Shown here: in pieces, positions 46,035 to 56,835 of the stretch | How positions within the stretch are numbered: position 1 is the first letter of the stretch | How the letters are laid out: every line of letters starts with the position of its first letter | NCBI RefSeq assembly: GCF_047675955.1 | Contig: NC_132912.1 | Location: forward strand, 15,970,500-16,034,499 | From: Chlorocebus sabaeus | Taxonomy: Eukaryota; Chordata; Mammalia; Primates; Cercopithecidae | Reading direction: 5' to 3' | Length of the DNA stretch: 64,000 nt | Made by a program: the position numbers and the translations under genes | Notes under the pieces: generated by a model | Database searches by the model: none | The model's input: only the letters and a program-made list of their open reading frames with translations | What the model was told of the DNA's origin: nothing

Positions 46035-46413
46035 CTTGGTTCTTTGCACTTCAATATAAATTGTAGAATCAGCTTGTCAATTTCTTCAAAAAATCATGTG
46101 GGAATTTTTATTGGAATTGTGCTGAATCCAAAGATCAACTAGGGGAGAATAGGTGTCTAAACAGCATACACATACAATAAACTTGGCCTATCTTTCTATT
46201 ATTTAGATCTTTCATTTCTATCACAAATAGAAAAATCTATATTCACAAGCAAAAGAATGACGTCGAACCCTTCAGCAATAGTTTTCTAAGAACACTGTTC
46301 GTAGAAATCTGGTATCGAGATCTGGTATGTCTTTTGTTAGATTAATTACTAGGTATTTGCTTTTTAAAATGCTATTGTAAATGGTATTCTATTTTTATGT
46401 TTCATTTTCCAAT

Positions 46414-46427
46414 TATTTATTGTTCTT
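46414..46427. repeat. L1 target-site duplication, left copy
   Basis: 'tatttattgttctt', identical to 52571-52584. On the nicked strand the cut lies after 'TTCTT' before 'AT', an acceptable variant of the L1 endonuclease TTTT/AA preference. Confidence 0.97.
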
Positions 46428-46435
46428 TTTTTTTT

Positions 46436-46655
46436 AAATTTATTTATTATTATTATACTTTAAGTTGTAGGGTACATGTGCACAACGTGCAGGTTTGTTA
46501 CATATGTATACTTGTGCCATGTTGGTGTGCTGCACTCATCAACTCGTCATTTACATCAGGTATAACTCCCAATGCAATCCCTCCCCCCTCCCCCCTCCCC
46601 ATGATAGGCCCCGGTGTGTGATGTTCCCCTTCCCGAGTCCAAGTGATCTCATTGT
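46436..46655 (-). other. L1 3'UTR and tail
   Basis: About 220 bases after the ORF2 stop. It includes the antisense of the conserved L1 3' end ('actttaagttgtagggtacatgtgcacaac') and a G-rich run on the minus strand (C-rich plus-strand 46577-46602), as in primate L1s. The tail proper is an ATT-type microsatellite followed by only 8 A. Confidence 0.93.
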
Positions 46656-49600
46656 TCAGTTCCCACCTATGAGTGAGAACATGCGGTGTTTGGTTTTCTG
46701 TTCTTGTGATAGTTTGCTAAGAATGATGGTTTCCAGCTGCATCCATGTCCCTACAAAGGACACAAACTCATCCTTTTTTATGGCTGCATAGTATTCCATG
46801 GTGTATATGTGCCACATTTTCTTAATCCAATCTGTCACTGATGGACATTTGGGTTGATTCCAAGTCTTTGCTATTGTGAATAGTGCTGCAATAAACATAC
46901 GTGTGCATGTGTCTTTATAGCAGCATAATTTATAATCCTTTGGGTATATATCCAGTAATGGGATGGCTGGGTCATATGGTACATCTAGTTCTAGATCCTT
47001 GAGGAATCGCCATACTGTTTTCCATAATGGTTGAACTAGTTTACAATCCCACCAACAGTGTAAAAGTGTTCCTATTTCTCCACATCCTCTCCAGCACCTG
47101 TTGTTTCCTGACTTTTGAATGATCGCCATTCTAACTGGTGTGAGATGGTATCTCATTGTGGTTTTGATTTGCATTTCTCTGATGGCCAGTGATGATGAGC
47201 ATTTTTTCATGTGTCTGTTGGCTGTATGAATGTCTTCTTTTGAGAACTGTCTGTTCATATCCTTTGCCCACTTTTTGATGGGGTTGTTTTTTTTTTCTTG
47301 TAAATTTGTTTGAGTTCTTTGTAGGTTCTGGATATTAGCCCTTTGTCAGATGAGTAGATTGCAAAAATTTTCTCCCATTCTGTAGGTTGCCTGTTCACTC
47401 TGATGGTAGTTTCTTTTGCTGTGCAGAAGCTCTTTAGTTTAATGAGATCCCATTTGTCAATTTTGGCTTTTGCTGCCGTTGCTTTTGGTGTTTTAGACAT
47501 GAAGTCTTTGCCCATGCCTATGTCCTGAATGGTACTACCTAGGTTTTCCTCTAGGATTTTTATGGTATTAGGTCTAACATTTAAGTCTCTAATCCATCTT
47601 GAATTAATTTTCGTATAAGGAGTAAGGAAAGGATCCAGTTTCAGCTTTCTACTTATGGCTAGCCAATTTTCCCAGCACCATTTATTAAATAGGGAATCCT
47701 TTCCCCATTTCTTGTTTCTCTCAGGTTTGTCAAAGATCAGATGGCTGTAGATGTGTGGTATTATTTCTGAGGACTCTGTTCTGTTCCATTGGTCTATATC
47801 TCTGTTTTGGTACCAGTACCATGCTGTTTTGGTTACTGTAGCCTTGTAGTATAGTTTGAAGTCAGGTAGCGTGATGCCTCCAGCTTTGTTCTTTTTACTT
47901 AGGATTGTCTTGGAGATGCGGGGTCTTTTTTGGTTCCATACGAACTTTAAAGCAGTTTTTTCCAATTCTGTGAAGAAGCTCATTGGTAGCTTGATGGGGA
48001 TGGCATTGAATCTATAAATTACCTTGGGCAGTATGGCCATTTTCACGATATTGATTCTTCCTATCCATGAGCATGGTATGTTCTTCCATTTGTTTGTGTC
48101 CTCTTTGATTTCACTGAGCAGTGGTTTGTAGTTCTCCTTGAAGAGGTCCTTTACATCCCTTGGAAGTTGGATTCCTAGGTATTTTATTCTCTTTGAAGCA
48201 ATTGTGAATGGAAGTTCATTCCTGATTTGGCTCTCTGTTTGTCTGTTACAGGTGTATAAGAATGCTTGTGATTTTTGCACATTAATTTTGTATCCTGAGA
48301 CTTTGCTGAAGTTGCTTATCAGCTTAAGGAGATTTTGGGCTGAGACAATGGGGTTTTCTAAATATACAATCATGTCATCTGCAAACAGGGACAATTTGAC
48401 TTCTTCTTTTCCTAACTGAATCCCCTTGATTTCTTTCTCTTGCCTGATTGCCCTAGCCAGAACTTCCAACACTATGTTGAATAGGAGTGGTGAGAGAGGG
48501 CATCCCTGTCTTGTGCCAGTTTTCAAAGGGAATTTTTCCAGTTTTTGCCCATTCAGTATGATATTGGCTGTGGGTTTGTCATAAATAGCTCTTATGATTT
48601 TGAGGTACGTTCCATCAATACCGAATTTATTGAGCGTTTTTAGCATGAAGGGCTGTTGAATTTTGTCAAAAGCCTTTTCTGCATCTATTGAGATAATGAT
48701 GTGGTTCTTGTCTTTGGTTCTGTTTATATGCTGGATTATGTTTATTGATTTGCGAATGTTGAACCAGCCTTGCATCCCAGGGATGAAGCCCACTTGATTA
48801 TGGTGGATAAGCTTTTGGATGTGTTGCTGAATCCGGTTTGCCAGTATTTTATTGGGGATTTTTGCATCGATGTTCATCAGGGATATTGGTCTAAAATTCT
48901 CTTTTTTTGTTGTGTCTCTGCCAGGCTTTGGTATCAGGATGATGTTGGCCTCATAAAATGAGTTAGGGAGGATTCCCTCTTTTTCTATTGATTGGAATAG
49001 TTTCAGAAGGAATGGTACCAACTCCTCCTTGTACCTCTGGTAGATTTCAGCTGTGAATCCATCTGGTCCTGGACTTTTTTTGGTTGGTAGGCTATTAATT
49101 ATTGCCTCAATTTCAGAGCCTGCTATTGGTCTATTCAGGGATTCAACTTCTTCCTGGTTTAGTCTTGGAAGAGTGTAAGTGTCCAGGAAATTATCCATTT
49201 CTTCTAGATTTTCCAGTTTATTTGTGTAGAGGTGTTTATAGTATTCTCTGATGGTAGTTTGTATTTCTGTGGGGTCGGTGGTGATATCCCCTTTATCATT
49301 TTTAATTGCGTCGATTTGATTCTTCTCTCTTTTCTTCTTTATTAGTCTTGCTAGTGGTCTGTCAATTTTGTTGATCTTTTCAAAAAACCAACTCCTGGAT
49401 TCATTGATTTTTTGGAGGGTTTTTTGTGTCTCTATCTCCTTCAGTTCTGCTCTGATCTTAGTTATTTCTTGCCTTCTGCTAGCTTTCAAATGTGTTTGCT
49501 CTTGCTTCTCTAGTTCTTTTAATTGCGATGTTAGAGTGTCAATTTTAGATCTTTCCTGCTTTCTCTTGTGGGCATTTAGTGCTATAAATTTCCCTCTACA

Positions 49601-50482
49601 CACTGCTTTAAATGTGTCCCAGAGATTCTGGTATGTTGTATCTTTGTTCTCATTGGTTTCAAAGAACATCTTTATTTCTGCCTTCATTTCGTTATGTACC
49701 CAGTAGTCATTCAGGAGCAGGTTGTTCAGTTTCCATGTAGTTGAGTGGTTTTGATTGAGTTTCTTAGTCCTGAGTTCTAGTTTGATTGCACTGTGGTCTG
49801 AGAGACAGTTTGTTATAATTTCTGTTCTTGTACATTTGCTGAGGAGTGCTTTACTTCCAATTACGTGGTCAATTTTGGAGTAAGTACGATGTGGTGCTGA
49901 GAAGAATGTATATTCTGTTGATTTGGGGTGGAGAGTTCTATAGATGTCTATTAGGTCTGCTTGCTGCAGAGATGAGTTCAATTCCTGGATATTCTTGTTA
50001 ACTTTCTGTCTCGTTGATCTGTCTAATGTTGACAGTGGAGTGTTGAAGTCTCCCATTATTATTGTATGGGAGTCTAAGTCTCTTTGTAAGTCTCTAAGGA
50101 CTTGCTTTATGAATCTGGGTGCTCCTGTATTGGGTGCATATACATTTAGGATAGTTAGCTCTTCCTGTTGAATTGATCCCTTTACCATTATGTAATGGCC
50201 TTCTTTGTCTCTTTTGATCTTTGATGGTTTAAAGTCTGTTTTATCAGAGACTAGTATTGCAACCCCTGCTTTTTTTTGTTCTCCATTTGCTTGGTAAATC
50301 TTCCTCCATCCCTTTATTTTGAGCCTATGTATGTCTCTCCGTGTGAGATGGGTCTCCTGAATACAGCAGACTGATGGGTCTTGACTCTTTATCCAGTTTG
50401 CCAGTCTGTGTCTTTTAATTGGAGCATTTAGTCCATTTACATTTAAGGTTAAGATTGTTATGTGTGAACTTGATCCTGCCAT
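46656..50482 (-). pseudogene. ORF2: L1 ORF2 (endonuclease-reverse transcriptase), one frame break
   Basis: Would encode the ~1275-residue L1 enzyme that nicks target DNA and reverse-transcribes L1 RNA at the nick. It starts with ATG at 50482, 63 bases after the ORF1 stop. Residues 1-239 hold the endonuclease with its key residues: Asn14, Glu43 ('QETHL'), Asp145 ('GDFNTPL') and Asp-His near 229-230 ('SDHSAIKLE'). Reverse transcriptase lies at about 500-775, with 'FADDMIVY' near 700. The frame is open for 1075 codons, to a stop at 47255. The last 200 codons (46656-47258), with the Cys/His cluster 'CWRGCGEIGTLLHCWWDC', continue in another frame. The break is at an A10 tract (T10 at 47287-47296); the older copy at 5.2 kb has A8 there and stays in frame. 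No other stop is seen. Confidence 0.95.
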
Positions 50483-50545
50483 TATGATATTAACTGGTTA
50501 TTTTGCTTGTTAGTTGATGCAGTTTCTTCCTAGCCTTGATGGTCT

Positions 50546-51562
50546 TTACATTTTGGCATGTTTTTGCAATGGCTGGTACCGGTTGTTCCTTTCCATGTTT
50601 AGTGCTTCCTTCAGGGTCTCTTGTAAGGCAGGCCTAGTGGTGACAAAATCTCTAAGCATTTGCTTATCTGTAAAGGATTTTATTTCTCCTTCACTTATGA
50701 AACTTAGTTTGGCTGGATATAAAATTCTGGGTTTAAAATTCTTTTCTTTAAGAATGTTGAATATTGGCCCCCACTCTCTTCTGGCTTGAAGAGTTTCTGC
50801 CGAGAGATCTGCTGTTAGTCTGATGGGCTTCCCTTTGTGGGTAACCCGACCTTTCTCTCTGGCTGCCCTTAAGATTTTTTCCTTCATTTCAACTTTGGTG
50901 AATCTGGCAATTATGTGTCTTGGAGTTGCTCTTCTCGAGGAGTATCTTTGTGGCGTTCTCTGTATTTCCTGGATCTGAATGTTGGCCTGCCCTACTAGGT
51001 TGGGGAAGTTCTCCTGGATGATATCCTGAAGAGTGTTTTCCAACTTGGTTCCATTTTCCCCCTCACTTTCAGGCACCCCAATCAGACGTAGATTTGGTCT
51101 TTTTACATAATCCCATACTTCTTGCAGGCTTTGTTCATTTCTTTTTCTTCTTTTTTCTTTTGGTTTCTCTTCTCGCTTCATTTCATTCATTTGATCCTCA
51201 ATCGCTGACATTCTTTCTTCCAGTTGATCGAGTTGGTTACTGAAGCTTGTGCATTTGTCACGTATTTCTCGTGTCATGGTTTTCGTCTCTTTCATTTCGT
51301 TTATGACCTTCTCTGCATTAATTACTCTAGCCATCAATTCTTCCACTTTTTTTTCAAGATTTTTAGTTTCTTTGCACTGGGTACGTAATTCCTCCTTTAG
51401 CTCTGAGAAATTTGATGGACTGAAGCCTTCTTCTCTCATCTCGTCGAAGTCATTCTCCGTCCAGCTTTGATCCGTTGCTGGCGATGAGCTGCGCTCCTTT
51501 GCCGGGGGAGATGCGCTCTTATTTTTTGAATTTCCAGCTTTTCTGCCCTGCTTTTTCCCCAT
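50546..51562 (-). CDS. ORF1: L1 ORF1 protein (RNA-binding chaperone), intact
   Basis: 338 codons, the same length as human L1 ORF1p, with ATG start and normal stop. The protein coats L1 RNA as trimers in the cytoplasmic ribonucleoprotein and is needed for retrotransposition. Visible order: basic, Ser/Pro-rich N terminus with 'SP' sites (1-50); a long coiled coil rich in Glu, Lys and Leu heptads (about 50-150); RRM-like domain starting at 'YVKRPNLRLIGVPESEGENG' with 'ARFTKVEMKEKIL'; and C-terminal domain ('ADLSAETLQARREWGPIFNILK' region to 'LQKHAKM'). The coiled coil differs clearly from the human type while the RRM and C-terminal parts are close, as expected from fast coiled-coil evolution in primate L1 lineages. 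No frame damage is seen. Whether it is expressed cannot be judged from sequence. Confidence 0.96.
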   Translation of the reverse strand: MGKKQGRKAGNSKNKSASPPAKERSSSPATDQSWTENDFDEMREEGFSPSNFSELKEELRTQCKETKNLEKKVEELMARVINAEKVINEMKETKTMTREIRDKCTSFSNQLDQLEERMSAIEDQMNEMKREEKPKEKRRKRNEQSLQEVWDYVKRPNLRLIGVPESEGENGTKLENTLQDIIQENFPNLVGQANIQIQEIQRTPQRYSSRRATPRHIIARFTKVEMKEKILRAAREKGRVTHKGKPIRLTADLSAETLQARREWGPIFNILKEKNFKPRILYPAKLSFISEGEIKSFTDKQMLRDFVTTRPALQETLKEALNMERNNRYQPLQKHAKM

Positions 51563-52570
51563 CTTTGTGGTTTTATCTGCTTCTGGTCTTTGATGATGGT
51601 GATGTACTGATGGGGTTTTGGTGTAGATGTCCTTCCTGTTTGATAGTTTTCCTTCTAACAGTCAGGACCCTCAGCTGTAGGTCTGTTGGAGATTGCTTGA
51701 GATCCACTCCAGACCCTGTTTGCCTGGGTGTCAGCAGCAGAGGCTGCAGAAGATAGAATATTTCTGAACAGCGAGTGTACCTGTCTGATTCTTGCTTTGG
51801 AAGCTTCCTCTCAGGGGTGTACTCCACCCTGTGAGGTGTGGGGTGTCAGACTGCCCCTAGTGGGGGATGTCTCCCAGTTAGGCTACTCAGGGGTCAGGGA
51901 CCCACTTGAGCAGGGAGTCTGTCCCTTCTCAGATCTCAACCTCCATGTTGGGAGATCCACTGCTCTCTTCAAAGCTGTCAGACAGAGTCGTTTGCGTCTG
52001 CAGAGCTTTCTGTTGTTATTGTTTACTGTGCCCTGTCCCCAGAGGTGGAGTCTACAGAGACAGGCAGGTTTCCTTGAGCTGCTGTGAGCTCCACCCAGTT
52101 CGAGCTTCCCAGCAGCTTTGTTTACCTACTTAAGCCTCAGCAATGGCGGGCGCCCCTCCCCCAGCCTGGCTGCTGCCTTGCCGGTAGATCACAGACTGCT
52201 GTGCTAGCAATGAGGGAGGCTCCGTGGGTGTGGGACCCTCCCGGCCAGGTGTGGGATATGATCTCCTGGTGTGCCTGTTTGCTTAAAGCGCAGTATTGGG
52301 GTGGGAGTTACCCGATTTTCCAGGTGTTGTGTGTCTCAGTTCCCCTGGCTAGGAAAAGGGATTCCCTTCCCCCTTGCGCTTTCCAGGTGAGGCAATGCCT
52401 CGCCCTGCTTCAGCTCTCGCTGGTCAGGCTGCAGCAGCTGTCCAGCACCGATCGTCTGGCACTCCCCAGTGAGATGAACCCAGTACCTCAGTTGAAAATG
52501 CAGAAATCACCGGTCTTCTGTGTCGCTCGCGCTGGGAGTTGGAGACTGGAGGTGTTCCTATTCGGCCATC
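51563..52570 (-). promoter_or_regulatory. L1 5'UTR with internal promoter
   Basis: 1008 bases upstream of ORF1. Primate L1 5'UTRs contain an internal RNA polymerase II promoter (YY1 site at the start, RUNX and SOX sites further in) and an antisense promoter. Here the element begins at 'gatggccgaatagg', so the first bases of the YY1 region ('ccaa' side) are replaced by target DNA while the 'gatggcc' core is kept. This could alter the transcription start; that is inference. An antisense ORF0-like frame overlaps it on the plus strand. Confidence 0.88.
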
Positions 52571-52602
52571 TATTTATTGTTCTTATACAGAGATGCAATT
52601 GA
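52210..52602 (+). other. Antisense ORF0-like frame in L1 5'UTR
   Basis: The plus-strand frame is open from 52084 (GTG) and has its first ATG at 52210 ('MREAPWVWDPPGQVW'), giving 130 codons. It leaves the L1 at 52570 and ends in flanking old L1M DNA at 52602. Primate L1s carry an antisense ORF0 in this part of the 5'UTR, driven by the antisense promoter and able to join flanking sequence. Position and strand fit, but I cannot confirm homology to ORF0 or a usable start. Translation is speculative. Confidence 0.4.
52571..52584. repeat. L1 target-site duplication, right copy
   Basis: Perfect copy of 46414-46427; old L1M sequence resumes directly after it. Confidence 0.97.
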
Positions 52603-55600
52603 TTTCATATATTGATTTGGCATCCTGAATCCTTGCTGGATTCTCCTATGCACATAATCGTGTTTTCTGCTAATAGTGACAATTTCATTCTTTACTTTCC
52701 ATTATTTATGAAATTTTAAAATATTTATTCTGTTGTTCTTACTGCTTTGGCTAGAACATTTACTACATTGTTGTATAACACGGTAAAAATTGATAGTCTC
52801 GCTTTTCTCCTGATTGTAAGGGGCAGGGCTTAGTATTTAACTATTTGTATAATTGTAGCAGCAGAAATTTTTTTAATCAATGAGGAGTGCTGACTTTTGC
52901 CAAATACTTTACTACATCTTTTGAGGTAATTACATAATTTTTCTCATTCATTTTGTTAATATGTTAAATTACATTGATTGATATTTGAATGTTAAGCCAA
53001 TCTTACACTTTGAGGATTGGGGAGGAAAACTACACCTAGTAATGATGGATTTATTATTCTTTTGATATTTTCCTGGGTTTAAATTGCAGTATCTTGATTT
53101 TTGTGTCTATGATCATGTAGGTTATTTGTCTGTAATTGTATTTTTGAAATGTTTTAATTAGTTTTTTAAAAAAACCATGTGGCTTCATGAAATGAGTTGA
53201 GAAGATTTTTTGCCTCCTCTATTTCTTGAGATAATTTGTATATAATTTTTATTATTTCATATTACTTATTTGACCAATTTTAAATTGGGTTTTTTGTTGT
53301 CATTTTTGAGTTTTAGAAGTTTTCTATATAGTCTGGATTTTAATCCCTTATCAGAATCAGATATGTAATTTGGAAATCTTTTCTCCCAATCTGTGTGTTG
53401 TTTACTTACTATGTTGATAGTGTCTTGTGATCTATGTTAAAAAATTCACGAAGCCCAATTTTTCTACTTTTTCCTTTCGTTGCCTATACTGTGATGTCAC
53501 ATTCAAATCATTGTCAAAGTCAGTCTCATAAAGTTTTTCCCTGTGTTATTTTTCTAAGAGTTATATAGTTTTAGGTCTTACATTTACGTACTTATTTTGA
53601 GTTAATTTTTAAATATAATGTTAGGTAAGGGTTCAACTTCATTATTTTGCATGTGGATATACATTCTTTTTCCAGGGCCATTTGTTGAAAAGACTGATTA
53701 TATATTAGGGATTGTTTCTGGGCTCTCTAATCTATTCCATTGCTCTATACGTCTGTCTTTATGCCAGTAATACATTATTTTGTTACTGCAGTTTTATAGC
53801 AAATTTTGAAATCAGGAAGTATGAGTCCTCTAGCTTTGTTCTTTTTTCAAGATCGCTTTGGCTATTCTGCATCTGTTGAGATTTCATATGAATTTTAGGA
53901 TAAGGTTTTCTTTTTCTGCAAAAAATAGGAATTTTGATTGGCTTGTGTTGAATCTGTAAATCACTTTGGATAGAATTAACATATTAACAATATTAATTCT
54001 TTCAATCCATGAACATGGGATATGTTTTTCATTTACTCACCTTTTAAAATTTCTTTCAGCAGGATTTTGTAGTTTTCATTGTATACGTCTTTAACCTCCT
54101 TAGTTAGTCCCTGAGTATTTTGATCTTTTTGATGCTATTGTAAATAAAATTATTTTTATAATTTCTTTTTCATATTGTTGAAATGTTAGTATATAGAAAT
54201 ACAGCTGATATTTTATGTATTAATTTCTGCTACTTTGCTGAATTCATTTATTAGTTCTGTCAGTTTTTTTTTAAAAGAATCTTCAGTTTTCTACATACAA
54301 ACTTATACTGAGAGATAATTTTATATCTTCTTTTCAAATTTGGAAGCATTTATTTATTTTTCTTGATTCTTTGCTCTGGCTAGAACTTCCAGTACAATAT
54401 TGAATAGAGGTAATCAAAGCTCGCATTCTTACCTTCTTTCTTATCTTAAGGAAAAGCTTTTGGTTTTTCACCATAAAGTAAAATGTTCATTGTGGTTTTT
54501 TTCATATATGGCTTTTATCATGTTGAGGTAGTTTTCTTCTATTACTAGTTTGTTGAGTGTTTTCATTATGAAAGAGTGTTGAATATAGTCAAGTGCTTTT
54601 TCTACATCAATTGAGATGATCTTTTTTTCTTCATTCTGTGAATGTGGTGCATTGCATTGATTGATTTTCTTATATTTAACTCTTCTTGTATCCCAGGAAT
54701 AAAAGATATTTGGTCATGGTGTAAAATTATTTTAACATGCTGCCTAATTTGGTTTGCCAGTATTTTGTTAAGGATTTTTGCATCAATGTTTACAAAGGGT
54801 ATTGGCCTGTAGTTCTCTTAAATTTTTGTGTCTTTGTCTGGCTTTAGTATCAGAGTAATGTTGGCCTCACAACATGACTTAGAAAATGTTCCCTCCTTTT
54901 CAACTTTTTGGAAAAGTTTGAGAAGAATTTGTGTTCTTTAAATGTTTGGAAGGATTCACCAGCAAAGCCACTGTGTCCAGTGCATCTCTTTGTCAGGAGC
55001 TTTTTATTACTGATCCAATCTCCTTACTAGTTACAGGCCTATTCAGACTTTTTATTTATTCCTAATTTTGTCTTTGTAGGTTTTGTGTTTCTAGGAGTTT
55101 GTCCACTTCATCTAAGATATACAATTTGTTGGCATACAATTATTTAGAGTGTTCGCTTATAATCCTTATTCTTTCTTAGAATTGATGATATCTCCAATTT
55201 CATTTCTTATTTAATAATTTGAGTCTTCTCTGTGTTTTTTAAATTAGTCTAACTAAAAGCGTTTCAATTTTGTTGATTTTTTAAAGAAACAACTTTTGGA
55301 TTTGTTGATTTTCTCCATTGCTTTTTTATTTTCTATTTTATTTATCTCTGCTCTAATTTTCATTATTTCTTTCCTTCTACCCTTGGGTTTAGTTTGCTTT
55401 TCCTTTCCTAGTTCCTCAAGTTACAAACTTAGGTTGTTGATTTGAGACCTTTCTTGTTTTTTAATGTAAGTGTTTATAAATTTAACCCTTGACACTGCTC
55501 CTACTGTGTTCCATAAGTTGTGCTATGTAATGCTTAAGGATTTTCTAGTTTCCCTTTCAGTTAGTTTATTTTGTTGATCCATTGTTTAAGAGCATACTGT

Positions 55601-56835
55601 TTAATTCTGAGAAATTTGTAAATTTTCCAGTTTCACTTGTTGATTTCTAACTTCATTCCATTGTGGCCAAAGAGAGTATTTTGTGTTATACGTATTTAAA
55701 AAAACATACTGAGACTTAATTCTTAGCCTGACACAGGCTCTATTTTGCAAAATCTCTCATGCGCTTGGGAAGAATGTGTTTATTGTTTAGGGTAGAGAGT
55801 TCTCTATATATCTGTTAGATCTAGGTTTTGTTGTTGTTGTTAAGTCCTCTATTATCTTACTTATCTTTTTTTCTGGTTGTTCTATTAATTATTGAGAGTA
55901 GGGTATTGGAATCTTCACCTACCAGAACTGCCTATTCTTCTCTTCAATTTTGTCAGTTCTTGATTCATATATTTAGATGCTCTGCCATTAGCTTCATACA
56001 TGTTTTTGATTGTTATATCTTCTTGCTGTCTTGACCCTTTTATAGATATATAATGTCCTTTGTGGCTCTCGTAACCTGTTTTGATGTGAGGTCTATTTTG
56101 TTTGATTTTCCTATGCCCAACCTTGTTCTCTCTTGGTCAGTATTTGCATGACATAGCTTCTTTCATTCTTTCATTTTTAATCTATTTATGTTTTTTGATC
56201 TGAAGTAAGTTTCCTATAGACAACATAGAGTTAGATCTTATTTTAAAATCCATTCTGCCAATATCTTTTAGTTGGGGAGTTTAATCCTTTACATTTAAAG
56301 TAATTATTGATAAGAAGGTACTTTTATTATTTTGCTATTTGTCTACATGCCTTATAGCAGTTTTGTCCCTCATTTTCTGCATTACTCTCTTTTATGTTCA
56401 GTTTATATTTTTATAGTGAAATGTTTAAATTCCTTTCTTATTTTCTTTGTATATATTCTATAGTTTTCCTTTGTTGGCACCATGGAAATTGTATTTAATA
56501 TCCTAAAGTTATAGCATGCTAATATGAATTTATATCTGTTTAACTTCAATAATACACAAAATTCTGCTCCTTTAACTGCTCCATTCTCACCTGTTTCAGT
56601 TGAGGTAAAAATTACATATTTATTGTGTGCTAAAAAACATAAATCTTTTTAGTGCATTAGCCTCTTAAATTATTTAGAAAACAAGATATAGAACTAAAAA
56701 CCAGTTACGATAATTCTAGCTTTTAGAATAATTACTTTCTAATGTAATAGTCTCATATCATGTAGAAAACAAAAGTGCAATTACATAGCATTGTTATAAC
56801 ACTTCTGGATTTTATAATTGCTCATGTATTTACCT

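Larger units (their letters stand above)
46428..52570 (-). mobile_element. L1: Young near-full-length L1, minus strand
   Basis: A 6.14-kb autonomous-type retrotransposon. Order on the minus strand: 5'UTR 52570-51563, ORF1 51562-50546, 63-bp spacer, ORF2 50482-46656, 3'UTR 46655-46436, short A tail (8 T on the plus strand) at 46435-46428. Perfect 14-base target-site duplications flank it (46414-46427 and 52571-52584). The first ~15 bases of the family 5' end are missing: it starts at 'gatggccgaatagg'. ORF1 is open. ORF2 has one visible frame break, at the T10 run 47287-47296. It is by far the least decayed element here, so it is probably a recent, lineage-specific insertion. Confidence 0.97.
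44800..53270 (-). repeat. Old L1M segment A, minus strand (host of young L1)
   Basis: Decayed L1M read on the minus strand in three visible pieces: 3' part (about 44860-45681), mid ORF2 (46035-46427) and the RT region (52585-53270). The RT piece includes the antisense of the YADD region near 52650-52700. It is split by the LTR at 45682-46034 and by the young L1 at 46428-52570. No long frame survives. Confidence 0.75.

Noticed and set aside
48138..50171. Plus-strand frames of 63-112 codons
   Set aside because: Antisense shadows of the L1 ORF2 on the minus strand.
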